Positions 1 to 12,700 of a stretch of DNA of 64,000 nucleotides are shown here, one piece after another. Source of the DNA: Hofstenia miamia (Eukaryota; Xenacoelomorpha; Acoela; Hofsteniidae); the NCBI GenBank assembly GCA_900660155.1, contig CABFPE010000339.1:738219-802218 (forward strand), given 5' to 3'. Both the position numbers and the translations under genes were made by a program. The notes under the pieces are model-generated. The model saw only the letters and a program-made list of their open reading frames with translations, was not told the DNA's origin and made no database searches. Every line of letters begins with the position of its first letter. Position 1 is the first letter of the stretch.

Positions 1-917
1 ACTTTATTAAAATTAGGCTGTCTCATTTTGCCCCAGTTGCTGGGAAAGATGGGACATTTGAGTAGCTTACTTCTTGATGGTCTAGGGTATCTTTTTAACA
101 TTATAATCGTATTTAATCAGTTTTTAATTCATAGTTCTGTTTGTACTCTTACATATTTGAGTGAACAGTTCTTCTTGATATCATTTCAAAGTAGACTCAT
201 ATTTCACTTCAAACCCTTAAGTGTCTCGTTTTTCCCCGAATTACCCTACTGTTATTTTCTTTTATTTTACATCAGAGAAGGAATTTTTGCAGATTTTTGT
301 GAGCTGCCCTGCCCCACAGACTTTTCTACCTGCACCATTTCCACCTACCGAAATCTGCCAACGCTTTAATCCACCCAAAAATTTCTGCTCCAACAACTAC
401 TTGCGGTATATTATTACCAAATATTTGTTCTATTGAAATTTTCATAGCACTACACCACACCACAGCGGTAATATATTTTAAACTCTTACTTCCTAGAAGA
501 TACAGAATNTGTCCACGTAGTAAAAATGTAAACCGCTTCTAACTGTTAAAAAACAAAACTTGAAAATAACAAAATTCAGAAAATACTTTAACTCTGTCAA
601 AGATAATTCATCATTAGACGTCGTTGTTCTTCCCTGATTCGACTATTCCTGTGCTGCACTAAGAATAGAGAGTTGTCAAGGTAAGTAGTTGAGTTTATTA
701 TACCAAGTGAATCTGGGAAAAATGAGATAGCTAAAAGTCCAACCCATGTACCTTGTCTTTTTGCTAAATATATGAAACATTATGCACCTGATACCTGTCA
801 AAAGCCCTAGGAATAAGTGTGAGAAGTGTATGTTACTAAACTGTATTATATCTTGATCTTGTTTTGCTTATGATTGAATATTATTTTTAATTGTGTGTGT
901 CTCATTGGCCACCTATG
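1..917. other. AT-rich stretch with no supported gene
   Basis: Short open frames occur on the plus strand, but they show no domain, no splice context and no coding bias. One ambiguous base (N) lies near 509. I see nothing I can name here. Confidence 0.5.
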
Positions 918-1917
918 NNNNNNNNNNNNNNNNNNNNNNNNNNNNNNNNNNNNNNNNNNNNNNNNNNNNNNNNNNNNNNNNNNNNNNNNNNNNNNNNNNN
1001 NNNNNNNNNNNNNNNNNNNNNNNNNNNNNNNNNNNNNNNNNNNNNNNNNNNNNNNNNNNNNNNNNNNNNNNNNNNNNNNNNNNNNNNNNNNNNNNNNNNN
1101 NNNNNNNNNNNNNNNNNNNNNNNNNNNNNNNNNNNNNNNNNNNNNNNNNNNNNNNNNNNNNNNNNNNNNNNNNNNNNNNNNNNNNNNNNNNNNNNNNNNN
1201 NNNNNNNNNNNNNNNNNNNNNNNNNNNNNNNNNNNNNNNNNNNNNNNNNNNNNNNNNNNNNNNNNNNNNNNNNNNNNNNNNNNNNNNNNNNNNNNNNNNN
1301 NNNNNNNNNNNNNNNNNNNNNNNNNNNNNNNNNNNNNNNNNNNNNNNNNNNNNNNNNNNNNNNNNNNNNNNNNNNNNNNNNNNNNNNNNNNNNNNNNNNN
1401 NNNNNNNNNNNNNNNNNNNNNNNNNNNNNNNNNNNNNNNNNNNNNNNNNNNNNNNNNNNNNNNNNNNNNNNNNNNNNNNNNNNNNNNNNNNNNNNNNNNN
1501 NNNNNNNNNNNNNNNNNNNNNNNNNNNNNNNNNNNNNNNNNNNNNNNNNNNNNNNNNNNNNNNNNNNNNNNNNNNNNNNNNNNNNNNNNNNNNNNNNNNN
1601 NNNNNNNNNNNNNNNNNNNNNNNNNNNNNNNNNNNNNNNNNNNNNNNNNNNNNNNNNNNNNNNNNNNNNNNNNNNNNNNNNNNNNNNNNNNNNNNNNNNN
1701 NNNNNNNNNNNNNNNNNNNNNNNNNNNNNNNNNNNNNNNNNNNNNNNNNNNNNNNNNNNNNNNNNNNNNNNNNNNNNNNNNNNNNNNNNNNNNNNNNNNN
1801 NNNNNNNNNNNNNNNNNNNNNNNNNNNNNNNNNNNNNNNNNNNNNNNNNNNNNNNNNNNNNNNNNNNNNNNNNNNNNNNNNNNNNNNNNNNNNNNNNNNN
1901 NNNNNNNNNNNNNNNNN
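918..1917. other. Assembly gap of exactly 1000 N
   Basis: The run is exactly 1000 N, so its length is a placeholder rather than a measurement. Its right edge abuts a (TA)n microsatellite (1918-1943), which probably caused the break. Confidence 0.95.
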
Positions 1918-1943
1918 TATATATATATATATATATATATATA
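1918..1943. repeat. (TA)n microsatellite at gap edge
   Basis: An uninterrupted TA dinucleotide run directly follows the N gap, so the true repeat probably continues into the gap. Confidence 0.9.
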
Positions 1944-2072
1944 ATTTGCGTTATCTAAATAAAATATTAATGATTAATACTTCTTATGTAGCTAATAAAA
2001 ATAGTTCGCACTATCGGAATGAACGCTAATATCTTTTAAATCATTTGGATTATATAACTATAGACTAAGAGC

Positions 2073-3278
2073 TCAAGGTAAACCTTGCATTGAAAAGTCA
2101 AACATTACATGATTTTGACGACCAAAATTTTGTAGATAAGCTTGTAATACTAGAGATGAAAAGTTATTTGTGTCCACGCAGAATTCTATGTCAAAAACGC
2201 AATTGGATACACGGTGTTCTATTGAAATAGAGTACACTCTAAACCACTGTTTTATTATTCGCGCCCATTTTTCTTCTGTTTCACGGGCGCCATCGTCTTT
2301 CCAGTTATAGTCTCCATCCCTTATTTGACTTTTGAGATACCGTTGAATTCCTCTTCGCTTACATGTGCATCCAAGAGAATCGTTCAGCCACGCTTTGACA
2401 ATGAAACGAGTGAATTTGGGTGGGTCGACTATATATTGCACATTATGTATTTGAGGCTTTCGATAGGGCCTCACAGAATGTGATGCAGAAGGAAAACGTA
2501 TTATTTCAGTATCATTAAGAAGTCTGGATACAGGCTTATAGGCGCCGCTTGCTAAGCGTGCTTCCGCCATTTGCATTTCTCTTTCGTAATTCGTCATATC
2601 TTTCAGCTGCCTTTTGGGACTTGTTCCTAAATTTTCATATCTAATAGTGGATTTACTAATTTGAGTACTTGTTGAAAACAGAGAATCAGTGTCATGTTCG
2701 AAAAAACTGCATTCATTTCCAATTGATAAGTTATTATCACCACGCTTGTGTTCTTGATTTGGTAGGTATGTCCATGAAGGTTCTAGTTTATTTTCTATAT
2801 AATTTTTTAAGGCAGGAATTCTGTAATATTTTGCTTCTTTAAGAATTCTATCATATGAAACATCCTTAGAGGCGGCAACATGACCGTTCCTTAAAAACTC
2901 AATAACTTTTTGAAATACTTTCGGATCACGATTGATGTAAACTTCACTGTCCAATTGCTTTTCCAGGATAGAATCAAAACGACTATGTTCTCCTGCCATT
3001 GCTAAATCGCTTACACTTACATTAAATAGTTTTCCTCCAACATTTAAAGCAACTGAGTCATCTGCGGTGTTCATTGCAGTGTCTTTATCCATTAGTGACA
3101 GATCAGAAACATCATCTTTCAGATTCATTATGTGGCGAAGTGAGTTGCATCGTTTCTCCAGCTCCCCCAATTTTACTTCGACTTCGCTCATTATTTCAAA
3201 AGCATTTAGTTGTGTCTCGGTGTCGGTGGGCCTGTAGGCCGAATTCTTGTTTGTTATAAAACGTGAATTTGATGCCAA
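2073..3278 (-). CDS. BTB/T1-domain (KCTD-like) protein, main exon
   Basis: This is a 401-codon open frame whose first codon is TTG, so that codon is not a credible start. Either translation begins at the ATG at 3189-3191 (residue 30), or the frame continues from an upstream exon through a splice acceptor at 3246-3247. Residues about 74-165 form a potassium-channel-tetramerisation type BTB fold: VALNVGGKLFNV, then YINRDPKVFQKVIEFLRNG and EAKYYRIPALKNYIE, the usual signature of KCTD proteins. Family members assemble as oligomers and often act as adaptors for cullin-3 ubiquitin ligases; that role is family knowledge, not shown here. A short heptad-like stretch (MSEVEVKLGELEKRC) precedes the BTB. 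The C-terminal 120 residues (from FTRFIVKAWLNDS) look like a folded domain I cannot assign. The stop is at 2073-2075. The exact KCTD subfamily is unresolved. Confidence 0.8.
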   Translation of the reverse strand: MASNSRFITNKNSAYRPTDTETQLNAFEIMSEVEVKLGELEKRCNSLRHIMNLKDDVSDLSLMDKDTAMNTADDSVALNVGGKLFNVSVSDLAMAGEHSRFDSILEKQLDSEVYINRDPKVFQKVIEFLRNGHVAASKDVSYDRILKEAKYYRIPALKNYIENKLEPSWTYLPNQEHKRGDNNLSIGNECSFFEHDTDSLFSTSTQISKSTIRYENLGTSPKRQLKDMTNYEREMQMAEARLASGAYKPVSRLLNDTEIIRFPSASHSVRPYRKPQIHNVQYIVDPPKFTRFIVKAWLNDSLGCTCKRRGIQRYLKSQIRDGDYNWKDDGARETEEKWARIIKQWFRVYSISIEHRVSNCVFDIEFCVDTNNFSSLVLQAYLQNFGRQNHVMFDFSMQGLP

Positions 3279-3911
3279 ATACGATGCGTTTTATTGTTAA
3301 CATTCAGTTAGTTATGTGAGCGCACGCTTTGATAGTACTGTCTTACCAAAAGGCATTTCACTAAGTTAGCATGGTTATTTATTGCTTTAGAAGATTTTGA
3401 ATGAATTTCTTACCATATTGTTTGCAATGCGTGTTTTCGTAGAGGTAGAACTCATTCAAAGATGACTGTAATAGTTAAAGAAATGTCCTCTTACTCAGTT
3501 GCTTTTGAGAAAATATATAGTTATATTTTATTTTATTTTATTGCGCAACTACTTCTTGACCCCGTATTCGAAAGTATATGTACTTTTAGAATTTAGACGA
3601 ATTACGTTTTATGGATATTCATATATAAGAGTTTAAGAAAATTCAATGTTTTTCCGTGTTAATCGTAATGATTCGTAATTTCTGACATGTGGCAATTGAT
3701 TATCTATTTTCAACAAATTTTGGGGCTACCCAAATTAAGAATATAACAGTGATAATTGTATGTCCAAACAGCAAGAAAAACTTGCAAATTATGTTATACA
3801 AACAAGTAGTATTTGAAACCACATTCTAATTCGTATAAATGTACTGTTTAGTTTAATACACCTATTAATCTAAAACCTTTTGTCAAAAATAAGTTAAGAA
3901 TAAAGTCATAC

Positions 3912-3987
3912 CATATCACATCCAACTAATGCATTAATATTTCGCGTCAAGGCTTCAAATTCGGAATCATCAGACAAATATCCATCG
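3912..3987 (-). CDS. Putative upstream coding exon of the BTB gene
   Basis: On the minus strand an acceptor (TTTCAAAATAG, AG at 3988-3989) is followed by 76 bases that read openly as one base plus 25 codons (DGYLSDDSEFEALTRNINAL...). They end at a donor GTATGA (3911 downwards). The exon ends in phase 0, and the acceptor at 3246-3247 resumes the BTB frame in phase 0 at Asn-Ser-Ala-Tyr. The join is inferred from phase and splice sites only. It needs at least one more 5' exon, which I could not find. Confidence 0.45.
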
Positions 3988-6900
3988 CTATTTTGAAACA
4001 TGTACAAAACTGTAACTAAAATTTTTGAGTGTACAGAATGGGATTATAAAAAATGCATCATTTTAAGAAAATTCCGTGGTTTAGCAAAAATATATATGCA
4101 ATTACCGTAAAGTTGCGTTGTTAAAATAAATTCTTTCAAGTCCTTTCAAATTTACACGTATGTCCCACTGTGTACTATAAAAAATCAGACCCAACTTCCA
4201 CTGTGTACGCCTTTTTTGGAATTTCCCTTTACACACTCGGACTAATATGTATGTATGTATATATATATATATATATATAAATAATACCTAACCCTAGTTA
4301 ACTCAGGCTTTTTTACAATTTTTAAGCACTTCTATATCACAAACTAATAAAGATTACTATATTGTATTTTATAACTTATACATTTTCGAGATTTTTAAAT
4401 CAATTCAAATCAATTCAAATCAATTGATTTGAAAATCAATATCAAATCAAATCAATTGATTTGATTTCAACATGTTGATATCAATTCAAATCAAATCAAT
4501 ATCAACGGCAACCCTGTCCTTCACACAAACCTGTCAAGATGGGCATTTTGATTTTGGATTTCCATATTGGGTTTATTGTCCTTAGATACATTTCTTGATG
4601 ATAAGAATAATAAGTGTTACTAAAAAGGATATCTCTACATTCAAATAATAAGTGTTACGAAAAAAGGATATCTGTACATTCCAATATTTTTCAATGCGTT
4701 CCCCAACTTGTGTCTTCATTGACATTAATTTTGGTTTTGTTACCAATAAGCCATCACATAGTTAAAATAAATTAATGAAGTTCAGTTAGATTGAGGAGAA
4801 ACTCAGGTAAATGTCCACTTTACCCAAGGAACCTCGTGCATTATGTACCCGGGGGAAAAATTTTCTAGAAATTGTTAGAATTTTTTATTGACTTCAGTGG
4901 CTTGAACATGTAAATTTGATCAATTCAGGATAAAACTTCTACAATATCATGTACAATTGCATAGAAAATGTTAATAAATGTCAATTGGTAACTAAGAAAT
5001 TTGTCATTCTTGTATCGAGAATTACTGTTGTAGGAACTCAAAGTCTATAAATTTTTATCCAGTTTACGGTAAATAAAGTTGGCGTCTAAATTTAAACGGC
5101 TAATAAAACTGAACGATTTTTAGAAGAGCATCTAGTGATTGAGAACATTAGGTTTTGTAAAGCACTTAATTTTCAAATGGACCTGCTTATGTTTAAGACA
5201 ATAGCTATGCATATAAAAATATTTACCTTAGGAAGTTCACGAGTTTCTTAAAAAATTGAATTTTATGTGTGACACTCAAGTTAAATACGCTCTTGGGCAT
5301 TAAAAACTATATATATAAATACACTTTTATGCAGGTTATGGAATTATTAAAATGTAAAATAATTAGCTTCTACATATATATACAAAACTCACATAAGAAA
5401 AATGTTTTTCAAACTTAAAGAGTTGGCTTTGCAGAATGCAGCGGTAACTAATTGCACAATTGCGGTGACTAGCGGTAGAAACAAAATTTAAAATCAATTT
5501 ATGTGTTCAATTGGTATAGTATTAATTGAACATCTCTGAAACACAACTACTGCTGTTCACTTGTTTGTTCAGTTCTTTGTACTTAGTTTTGAAAATAATG
5601 ACTTAGTCTCGTATTTTCATAAGCAACCTATAAAATTACTTTCCTAAAAAGTCCTTTTACAAATACTTTACTCAGGAATGATTAATTACGGATCTATGTA
5701 ATCAATGTACGATATTTTCTCAATGTATTCTGCAGAAAAATTTTCATAGTAATTTGCATATTTCATTAAGGATGTACTCTACCTAATATAATTGAATTCA
5801 TTGACCAAGTACTGCTAAAATTGACCTCGGAAACTTTATAACTTTTAAGAACCAGTCAGAAATAACTTTCTTTTAACATGGTCGAAATATACAAAAATCG
5901 AATTTATTGGCCATGATTAATCTTAGCTATAACTGTGGCATACTGCTGAAAAATTTCATTCATTCGGGTGATTCGCTGTAAAACATAGTGCATAATGCGG
6001 TGCTTCAACTGTGAATCTTTTTCTCTTCGGTGATAATATTTATAAAAATTACTGTACCGCGCTCATCTTCACCTAGAGCTGATAAAATTGACTTCAAAAA
6101 CCTTGCCAACATGTTGATTGGTAATAATTATATTATATTTATACTTCTTAATACAAGAACTAGCAATAACATCTACTTACACTTCATTTAAATAATATGA
6201 ACTACATTTAAGATAATAGAAAAGTCTTCAGCCCGATTTCACCCGTAATTTGGACAGTGAATATCTCAAATTGACCCGAACTATTTTAAAACTATGCATT
6301 GGAATAAAATGAAGAAACTGGGATCCCGGATTTCAGAAATTCACTCATAATTTTTTACACCTTTGATCAAATCATGCTGTAGAACCAGAAAATTTCATGG
6401 AAAGAGATGGGGTCCAGATACAATAACATTTTATGGGGCTGGTACTCTAAAATTATGGTATTGATTCACGTGGATATATTTGCCTCCCATACATTCAAAC
6501 TTCAACATAATATTCACACACCAGCATAGTGTAATGTAATTCGCGAAGCTTCTTTTAATTCAGGTGCAAATCACGACCAAACCAACTCGAGATTTGCGGA
6601 TCACTCCAAAAAAGTAGATAAACTTTAGTAATATGTAAACAATACTGGAAACGGCGATGTTATATTATGTGATAGCCAATTGAGACAGTCAACTTTTTGA
6701 ATGAAGTATCTCGTAAGTCAAAATCATGGCTTAACACTCAGTGCATAGACTCAAGCAATAAGTTTATTTGCTTACTCAAAATGGTGAAATACGACCACAG
6801 GGATGAATGTGGAAACGATGAGGCTCCTGTATATTCAATGAGCCAAATGAAACTGCAAAAAACTTTCAGAAGTGACAAGAAAATTCTTGTGTGACATCCC

Positions 6901-9550
6901 TTGAAGTCTGGCTTTGTTCATGAAATTTGATTATATTAGTTTGCCAATTTCTGAATTTTCTAATCCATTGATTTCAAAATGTAGTGAAGGAAATTCACGG
7001 AGTTCCCCTTTATGATACAGGTAGCAGAAATGCTTCATCTACTTTGGGAAGATCGCGCATTTTCTACTTGTATATAGAAGGCATTATTAAGATCTTGATG
7101 CATGATGCCTCCGCTACTTGAATTCGTTTGCTTGTTTCATTTAGATTGCATTTTAACTTATTCGATTTCAAGAATGAATGTGACTTTGATCGAACTAACT
7201 CGAGATTACTGCGAAAAACTTTATGGGTGTGTACTGGTTATCAATGAAAACCAGTCATGTTTATATACCCATGATCTGAGCCGTTTAAATTTGACCTGTG
7301 ACCTGACGGAACTCATTTAGTAGTCAGCCATGCTCCAATCTGACACATATTATGATCAGGCTTAGTGAAATACTACATTCGCTTTAAGCGAGATGCAGGC
7401 TCACAAACAGGACGCAAATATCAAATTTCTAGTCTTTATTCAAAACAGAGAACATCACTGAACAGTAAAAAACTTTAGGTCAATGTGCGAAATAACCATA
7501 TTTGATCCATGATCCGATTTGAATTGGTAAAATTACTCGACCATCCTGCGGTACTCAGAACAAACGAATTTTACTATAACCAAATAGCTATTGAATATTT
7601 TAAGCAATTCAAAATACCTGGGTGGGACGTTGAAATCCATTTTGAGATTGTATGAACTGCGCTACTGTTATTGCAAAAGCATATATAACGCTAAATTCCA
7701 TTGCACAGAAAACCCATCCAAAATCGCGAACCCTATCCCGATGCCCCAAAATTGCTAAAAGTTTATTAGCAAGATATTTTTTGATGTGTCAGAAGAAAAA
7801 TCCTTCAAAACGTCTACGCACTTGTGAGTGTCCATTTTGTTATAGAGAGGTACCATTAAAAAATATGATATATTATTGGAATTCGCACCATCAATTTCTA
7901 AGAAAGCTGTATGTATTTGAATATAAGTTAACTTAGTGCCAATCATTTTACAGGTCTGTTATTGGGATGTTGTTATATCTATAAGTGCTCCTTCTATATT
8001 GCCGTCAGTTGAACATATGATTATAAAGGTAAAATGATTACTGGAGTGTAAATAATTAACATTTAATCTCACTATTAAACCTGAAATATTACTTCATTAT
8101 CATTGTTGGTTACATTTAATTCAATTATCAATTACAATTTATTTATATTATAGGTTCAAGAAATTGAAGGGAATTATTTTTCAATTATTTGAGTTGATTT
8201 ATTTGTAACTGTATTGACAACTATTGCATACGATCGTTACAATATTTAATGGAATTGAAAATAAACAAAAAAATAAGTAGTGAGTGAGTTGGGAAAAATA
8301 GTACTTTGCAGCCTATCTGCTACAATGCCCTAAATCTGAAAGAAAATGCTGAAGATATTTTGAATTAATCTAAGATTAAAATCTGTCTTTAATAAATTCA
8401 ATCTCATCGGAGCCTTTCAGTCGTTCGTTTAATGCATTAGTAATGAAGACCTATTTAGACTATCGCCTTGAAAGCATTTCATATTCTTTTTGTAAATAAG
8501 AGTTGCAGTTTGTCTCATTTTAATGTTAGAGAAATTGCGAGTTTTTGTATGATTCGAAATTTTTTTAGTTGAAAACAGAGTATTTGTAACACAGAGGTCT
8601 TGGTTTATTCATAATATATGTAAATAAAGAGTATATTTATACAAAATTTTTTTCTAGTTTTGCAAGTGAATTTGTTTCACATATGTAATAAATTTCAAAT
8701 TTCATAGGATTAATGTACTTTGTAGGGAAAAATATTTCCTCTTAACCGGAGTAAGCCTGAAATACTTTGGTCATTAGTTTTTAAATTCACGATCTCAATT
8801 CATGGAACTCAAATTGTTCAAAAACAGTATACATTATTAGTTTGTATAAAGAAAAGAATTTAAAATTGCTAAATCAATGGCTTACTGTTAAAAATAAGCC
8901 TCTTGTGATAAATTCAAGTGTAATTTAGGTGTGAAATTTTATACGCAATATAAAATTTCGTTGGTATTTTAAGTTGTTTGTCCTCATTGATGAAATGAGT
9001 CTTCTGGAATAATTCATAATCTTATTTTGTGAGCGCTTTTAATTAGCCCAGATAAATTCGATTTAACCAGAATATAGAGATTGCGCTTTTAATTATCTCT
9101 TCTTGGTTTATTAAACGGGAGTCGTGCTGTCTAACCATTGATGTTCCATTTGATTAAAGATAAGTTCTGTTCAGTGCTGTGCTTTGTAAAATGTTATGTT
9201 AAATTAATTAATACATATATTTCCTTTTCTAAATCCAAGGAATATAATTCTGTTTCCTAAATTTATTTTTTATTAAAATGTGCACTTAGGTAATATTTAA
9301 GTACAAAGTACATTTCAGGGAACATTAATTTACTAAAAAATTGTACAAAAAATGAAAACCTTTTGTATTCGGCATCATAAGGTTTTTTGTCCAAAAATTA
9401 TTTCCAAACGAATATAAAATTTACCATGTATCTAAATGAATTATAAGAACAACACTCAGAGTTTAGATGCCTCTTTCTTCTAAAATTATTTCAAATTAAG
9501 TATGGTTTACGTACGAATTTTTTTTCTATTTGCCCTCGCCAAAATTCATA
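3988..9550. other. Long intergenic stretch, mostly unique AT-rich DNA
   Basis: Apart from a (GTAT)n/(TA)n microsatellite at about 4245-4280 and a hAT-like end at 4379-4516, I see no gene or repeat that I can name. Open frames near 6697-6894, 7102-7320 and 7652-7936 lack domains and splice support. Confidence 0.4.
4379..4516 (-). mobile_element. hAT-like transposon end with subterminal repeats
   Basis: Read on the minus strand from 4516, the sequence starts CAGGGTTGCCGTTGATA. It continues as many copies of GATTTGAATTGA-type units in both orientations, a common layout of hAT termini. No matching second end or 8-bp duplication was found, so it may be a solo or truncated end. Confidence 0.4.
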
Positions 9551-9714
9551 AGGACAGTCAGTGGCGTCAATGGCTAAAAAACCAGGGATGTTAAAGCCAT
9601 ATTATAATGACCCAAAATCAAAATATTTTGTTAACCTAAAGGTCCACAGTAATAAAATTTGGTGAATCAAACACCTCTGAATACCCCTATTATAGTTATG
9701 CCACTGAGGACGGT
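9551..9714. mobile_element. hAT-like MITE, 148 bp, with 8-bp TSD
   Basis: The element is 9559-9706. The left end CAGTGGCGTCAATGG and the inverted right end CAGTGGCATAAC form short terminal inverted repeats. Directly flanking 8-mers are AGGACAGT (9551-9558) and AGGACGGT (9707-9714), matching at 7 of 8 positions. An 8-bp duplication with CAGTGG ends is typical of hAT. There is no coding capacity. Confidence 0.75.
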
Positions 9715-9929
9715 TTCTTAAGAATCTAAAGGTGTATATTGCATAAAAATGATTTAATATTAAAATTTAGAACAATATGTAGAATCTTTATACTTGTGAA
9801 AAATAGCTTTCCACTTCTTTACGTTAAAAGTTTAACAAACATTTCTATTAATTTCTGCTTCCTTTTCATCTCATGATAAACTATAATTTACTAAACATTG
9901 AGTGTGTGAAAAAAATTCTATAAACAATT

Positions 9930-10735
9930 AAGTTTAAACACCCCGGAAATTTTTAAACTTTTTTCATGATTTTGAAAAATAATTAAATTCTTACATTTTA
10001 ATAAGTAATAACAATATCAAAAATTTGAAAGCACTTGCGATTGAGGAAAATACCTTCTTTCACTTAGGCCACGGTTAGACTAGTGATTTGCTCAAAAGTG
10101 ATCTATCACATTTTGAGTGAATCGCACGTCTAACCACTCGAGATAATGAGCGATGTGACGATCACGAAGAAATCGTGCGCATTCGATTTCCTTGTGATCG
10201 TCACATCGCTAATTATCTAGGGTGGTTAGACGTGCAACGCTTTCAAAAGTGACAGATTACTTTTAACCAATCACCTAGTCTAAGCGTGGCCTTACGCTCT
10301 AAATCCGCAACCCACCTCTTTTGCATGGAAGCGTGCTTTCGGCCCTGCGACCTTTGCCTTTGCCCAAGGCACGTCTCAATTTATTTGGGTATCAATGTGT
10401 TTCAGGAAACAGCTAAAGTTCTTTATTGGCTTCATTGGTTCGAAATATAATAATTAAATGAATGTTAGGTATAGAGGAAATGCAAACCTTTTTCAAAAAT
10501 TCAAAATTTTTAAGGAAAAATTGTTGATCTTATCATCAACTTCAGCCACAGCAATAGGGTTTAATATAAATTTACAACATTGCATTCAAGTATGTTCTTC
10601 ACCAATACACAAATTTCCTAACAAGCTTGAAGAAAATTGTTTGTAAATGTAGAAAAACGGTTTGTCTTTTCAAAAAGAAAAAAGAGGCCAGGCTGCTAAG
10701 GGTTAAATATGATTACCATTTTTGAATTTCACCTA
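9930..10735 (+). repeat. Unclassified interspersed repeat, copy A
   Basis: With the MITE at 10067-10291 removed, this stretch aligns along most of its length with the reverse complement of about 40235-40800. Landmarks are GAAAGCAC followed by the TTA insertion point, the GCGACCT core, the TTTCAGGAAACA-type block, a shared ATGAATGTTAGGTAT-type block, and GTAGAAAAACGGTTTGTC near 10648-10665. Composition is less AT-rich than the surroundings in its middle part. A 62-codon frame inside it is not conserved as coding. The family is unknown. Confidence 0.65.
10064..10294. mobile_element. Palindromic PIF/Harbinger-like MITE, 225 bp, TTA TSD
   Basis: The element is 10067-10291. Its two arms of about 110 bp are near-perfect inverted copies starting GGCCACGGTTAGACTAG, and it could fold into one long hairpin. 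Both sides are flanked by TTA (10064-10066 and 10292-10294), the TWA target of PIF/Harbinger. It sits inside an older repeat whose second copy near 40.7 kb lacks it, which gives a related empty site. Confidence 0.8.
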
Positions 10736-12674
10736 GATTATGATTCAATGAAAGCAATTTTCAAGGGAATTTAATAAATAAATGTTTATTAGAATTATTG
10801 AGAAATAAAATTGTTATTCCATGATTTTAACACAGCAATCACATACAATCAACACGTTATTCGAACGCCATCTAGAAAATTTTTTCCAACTGGTCATTAA
10901 AGTATTGTACAGTTTATATATAAATCATTTGCAATACATCAGCAAATTACTAATTAAATTAGGAAGTAATAGGAAATAAGAAATATCAAATCAAATTATT
11001 CCATTATTAGATAATTAGAAAATTACCAAGAACAATGCAAATTTCACGTTCAGCGTTTAATTATTTCCTGTAACAATATTTTCATTGCGTCAGTTATCTT
11101 GTGACGGTCGTTAGCGTTCAAACTCGCATTAATTGATAATTCAAGTGCTAATTTCTACAAAACCTAGTGAAAACTATCATTAGATTTCAGACAAAGAATT
11201 ATCATATGGTAAATAATTTTTCATTGATATGTCTTTAGTAGCTTTTAAAGTTCTAAGCATTGTAGACTAACATAGCAACATAAAAATTTGTTATATAGCT
11301 TTGTAGCACTATTTAAGTTTTTCAGCTTGGGTTCAATTTGCTTAGTTTGCGTGCAATTATATATTCGCACACGAGAATAATGTTTTTGAATTTTGCAGTC
11401 ACTCAGGGGCACCGGAATCTTGAATAAAGGGCATGGGCAGAAGTCTCAAAAGGGGGGCATTTCATATATGACAACAAGTGATTTTTTCAAGAGTAAAGTA
11501 ATGTTTATAAAAAGACATTTAATTAACATAGTACCATGAAAAGAAAATAAAATTGTAAAACACATGTAGTGAGCAAAAAATTCAAAACTATTTCAGTTTT
11601 CCAAATAATTTTTGTCACGTTTTGAATTGTGTGATGTCGTGCATTTGATTAAATTTGAGAAAAATAAGTTTACTATTGATCAATTTAGCAGTTGATTTTT
11701 TTTTTTTTGAAATTTATGTTACTAAGAAACAGTGAATTGACCAACTATAATTTTAAATTACTTTGGATTTTAATCTCATACCACAGGGACTTGAGAATAA
11801 CTCTTTACTGAAACCACGTTTTCAGAATATTATTCACATTTTTGGAAATTTGAACGAACATAAAACCAATACCATGGGACCACATGGAAATATGAGACCA
11901 GAAAATCTAATGAGACTGGTATGAGCCAAGACTGATACAAAATCAAATAATTTTTCTAGTCCTGCAGAATCCAAATCCTTATCCATGTACATTCATATTT
12001 AACTAGAGACCTTCATTTTAATCCATTTTAATTGAGTACAACAATTTATTGGAATTAAATCAATTTTCTATCTTATTTGTTATTCCTTTTAAGAATTGTT
12101 CGTAGTTCTTAAAATTTGTGTTTCGACATTGATATCGATTATCTGACCCCTAAACCCTCTCCTATTTTATGCTGAAATATAAATATTGTGTAAATAATTA
12201 AATTATAATAACCTATTTCGGGAAAATAGAATAGATAATTAAAACATATTACAAAAATTCAAATGAAATGATTAAAAATTATTTTTTGTAAAAAATGACG
12301 TGTACTTTTGAGGTTTCATGCTCTTCCACAAATATGTTTTAAAAATATGTAAACAAATTCTCGTAGAAATATTAGTAGGAAGTTTTAAATTGATTTTAAG
12401 TAATCGCATTTCATAATTCAATTACAAATTTTTGTGGACAACCCACTTAATTTTTCTTAACAAATTTCTACTTATCTTTAATTTTCAAAGTTTAATTTGT
12501 TTCATAGTATTTCTCAATTTGCTTATTAAGTACTTAAATTTAAATACATACAAATTATACTAACAAAAGTAATATATTATTATTGGGACTATCTCATTTT
12601 GCATGTCAAATGACTGACTTATTATTCTGCAAGCCCAACAACTAAAGCTATTCTAAAAACGTATGCATAGGACT
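10736..12674. other. Intergenic AT-rich stretch
   Basis: No gene is visible. A hAT-like end CAGGGGCACCGGAATCTT occurs near 11405, but no partner end was found. Confidence 0.4.
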
Positions 12675-12700
12675 TATATATATATATATATATATATATA
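12675..12700. repeat. (TA)n microsatellite at gap edge
   Basis: A pure TA run stops at the left edge of the N gap. Confidence 0.9.

Noticed and set aside
874-2029. Long open frames of 350-378 codons across N runs (also at 12648-13742)
   Set aside because: They consist almost only of undetermined bases plus TA repeat; they are artefacts of translating N.
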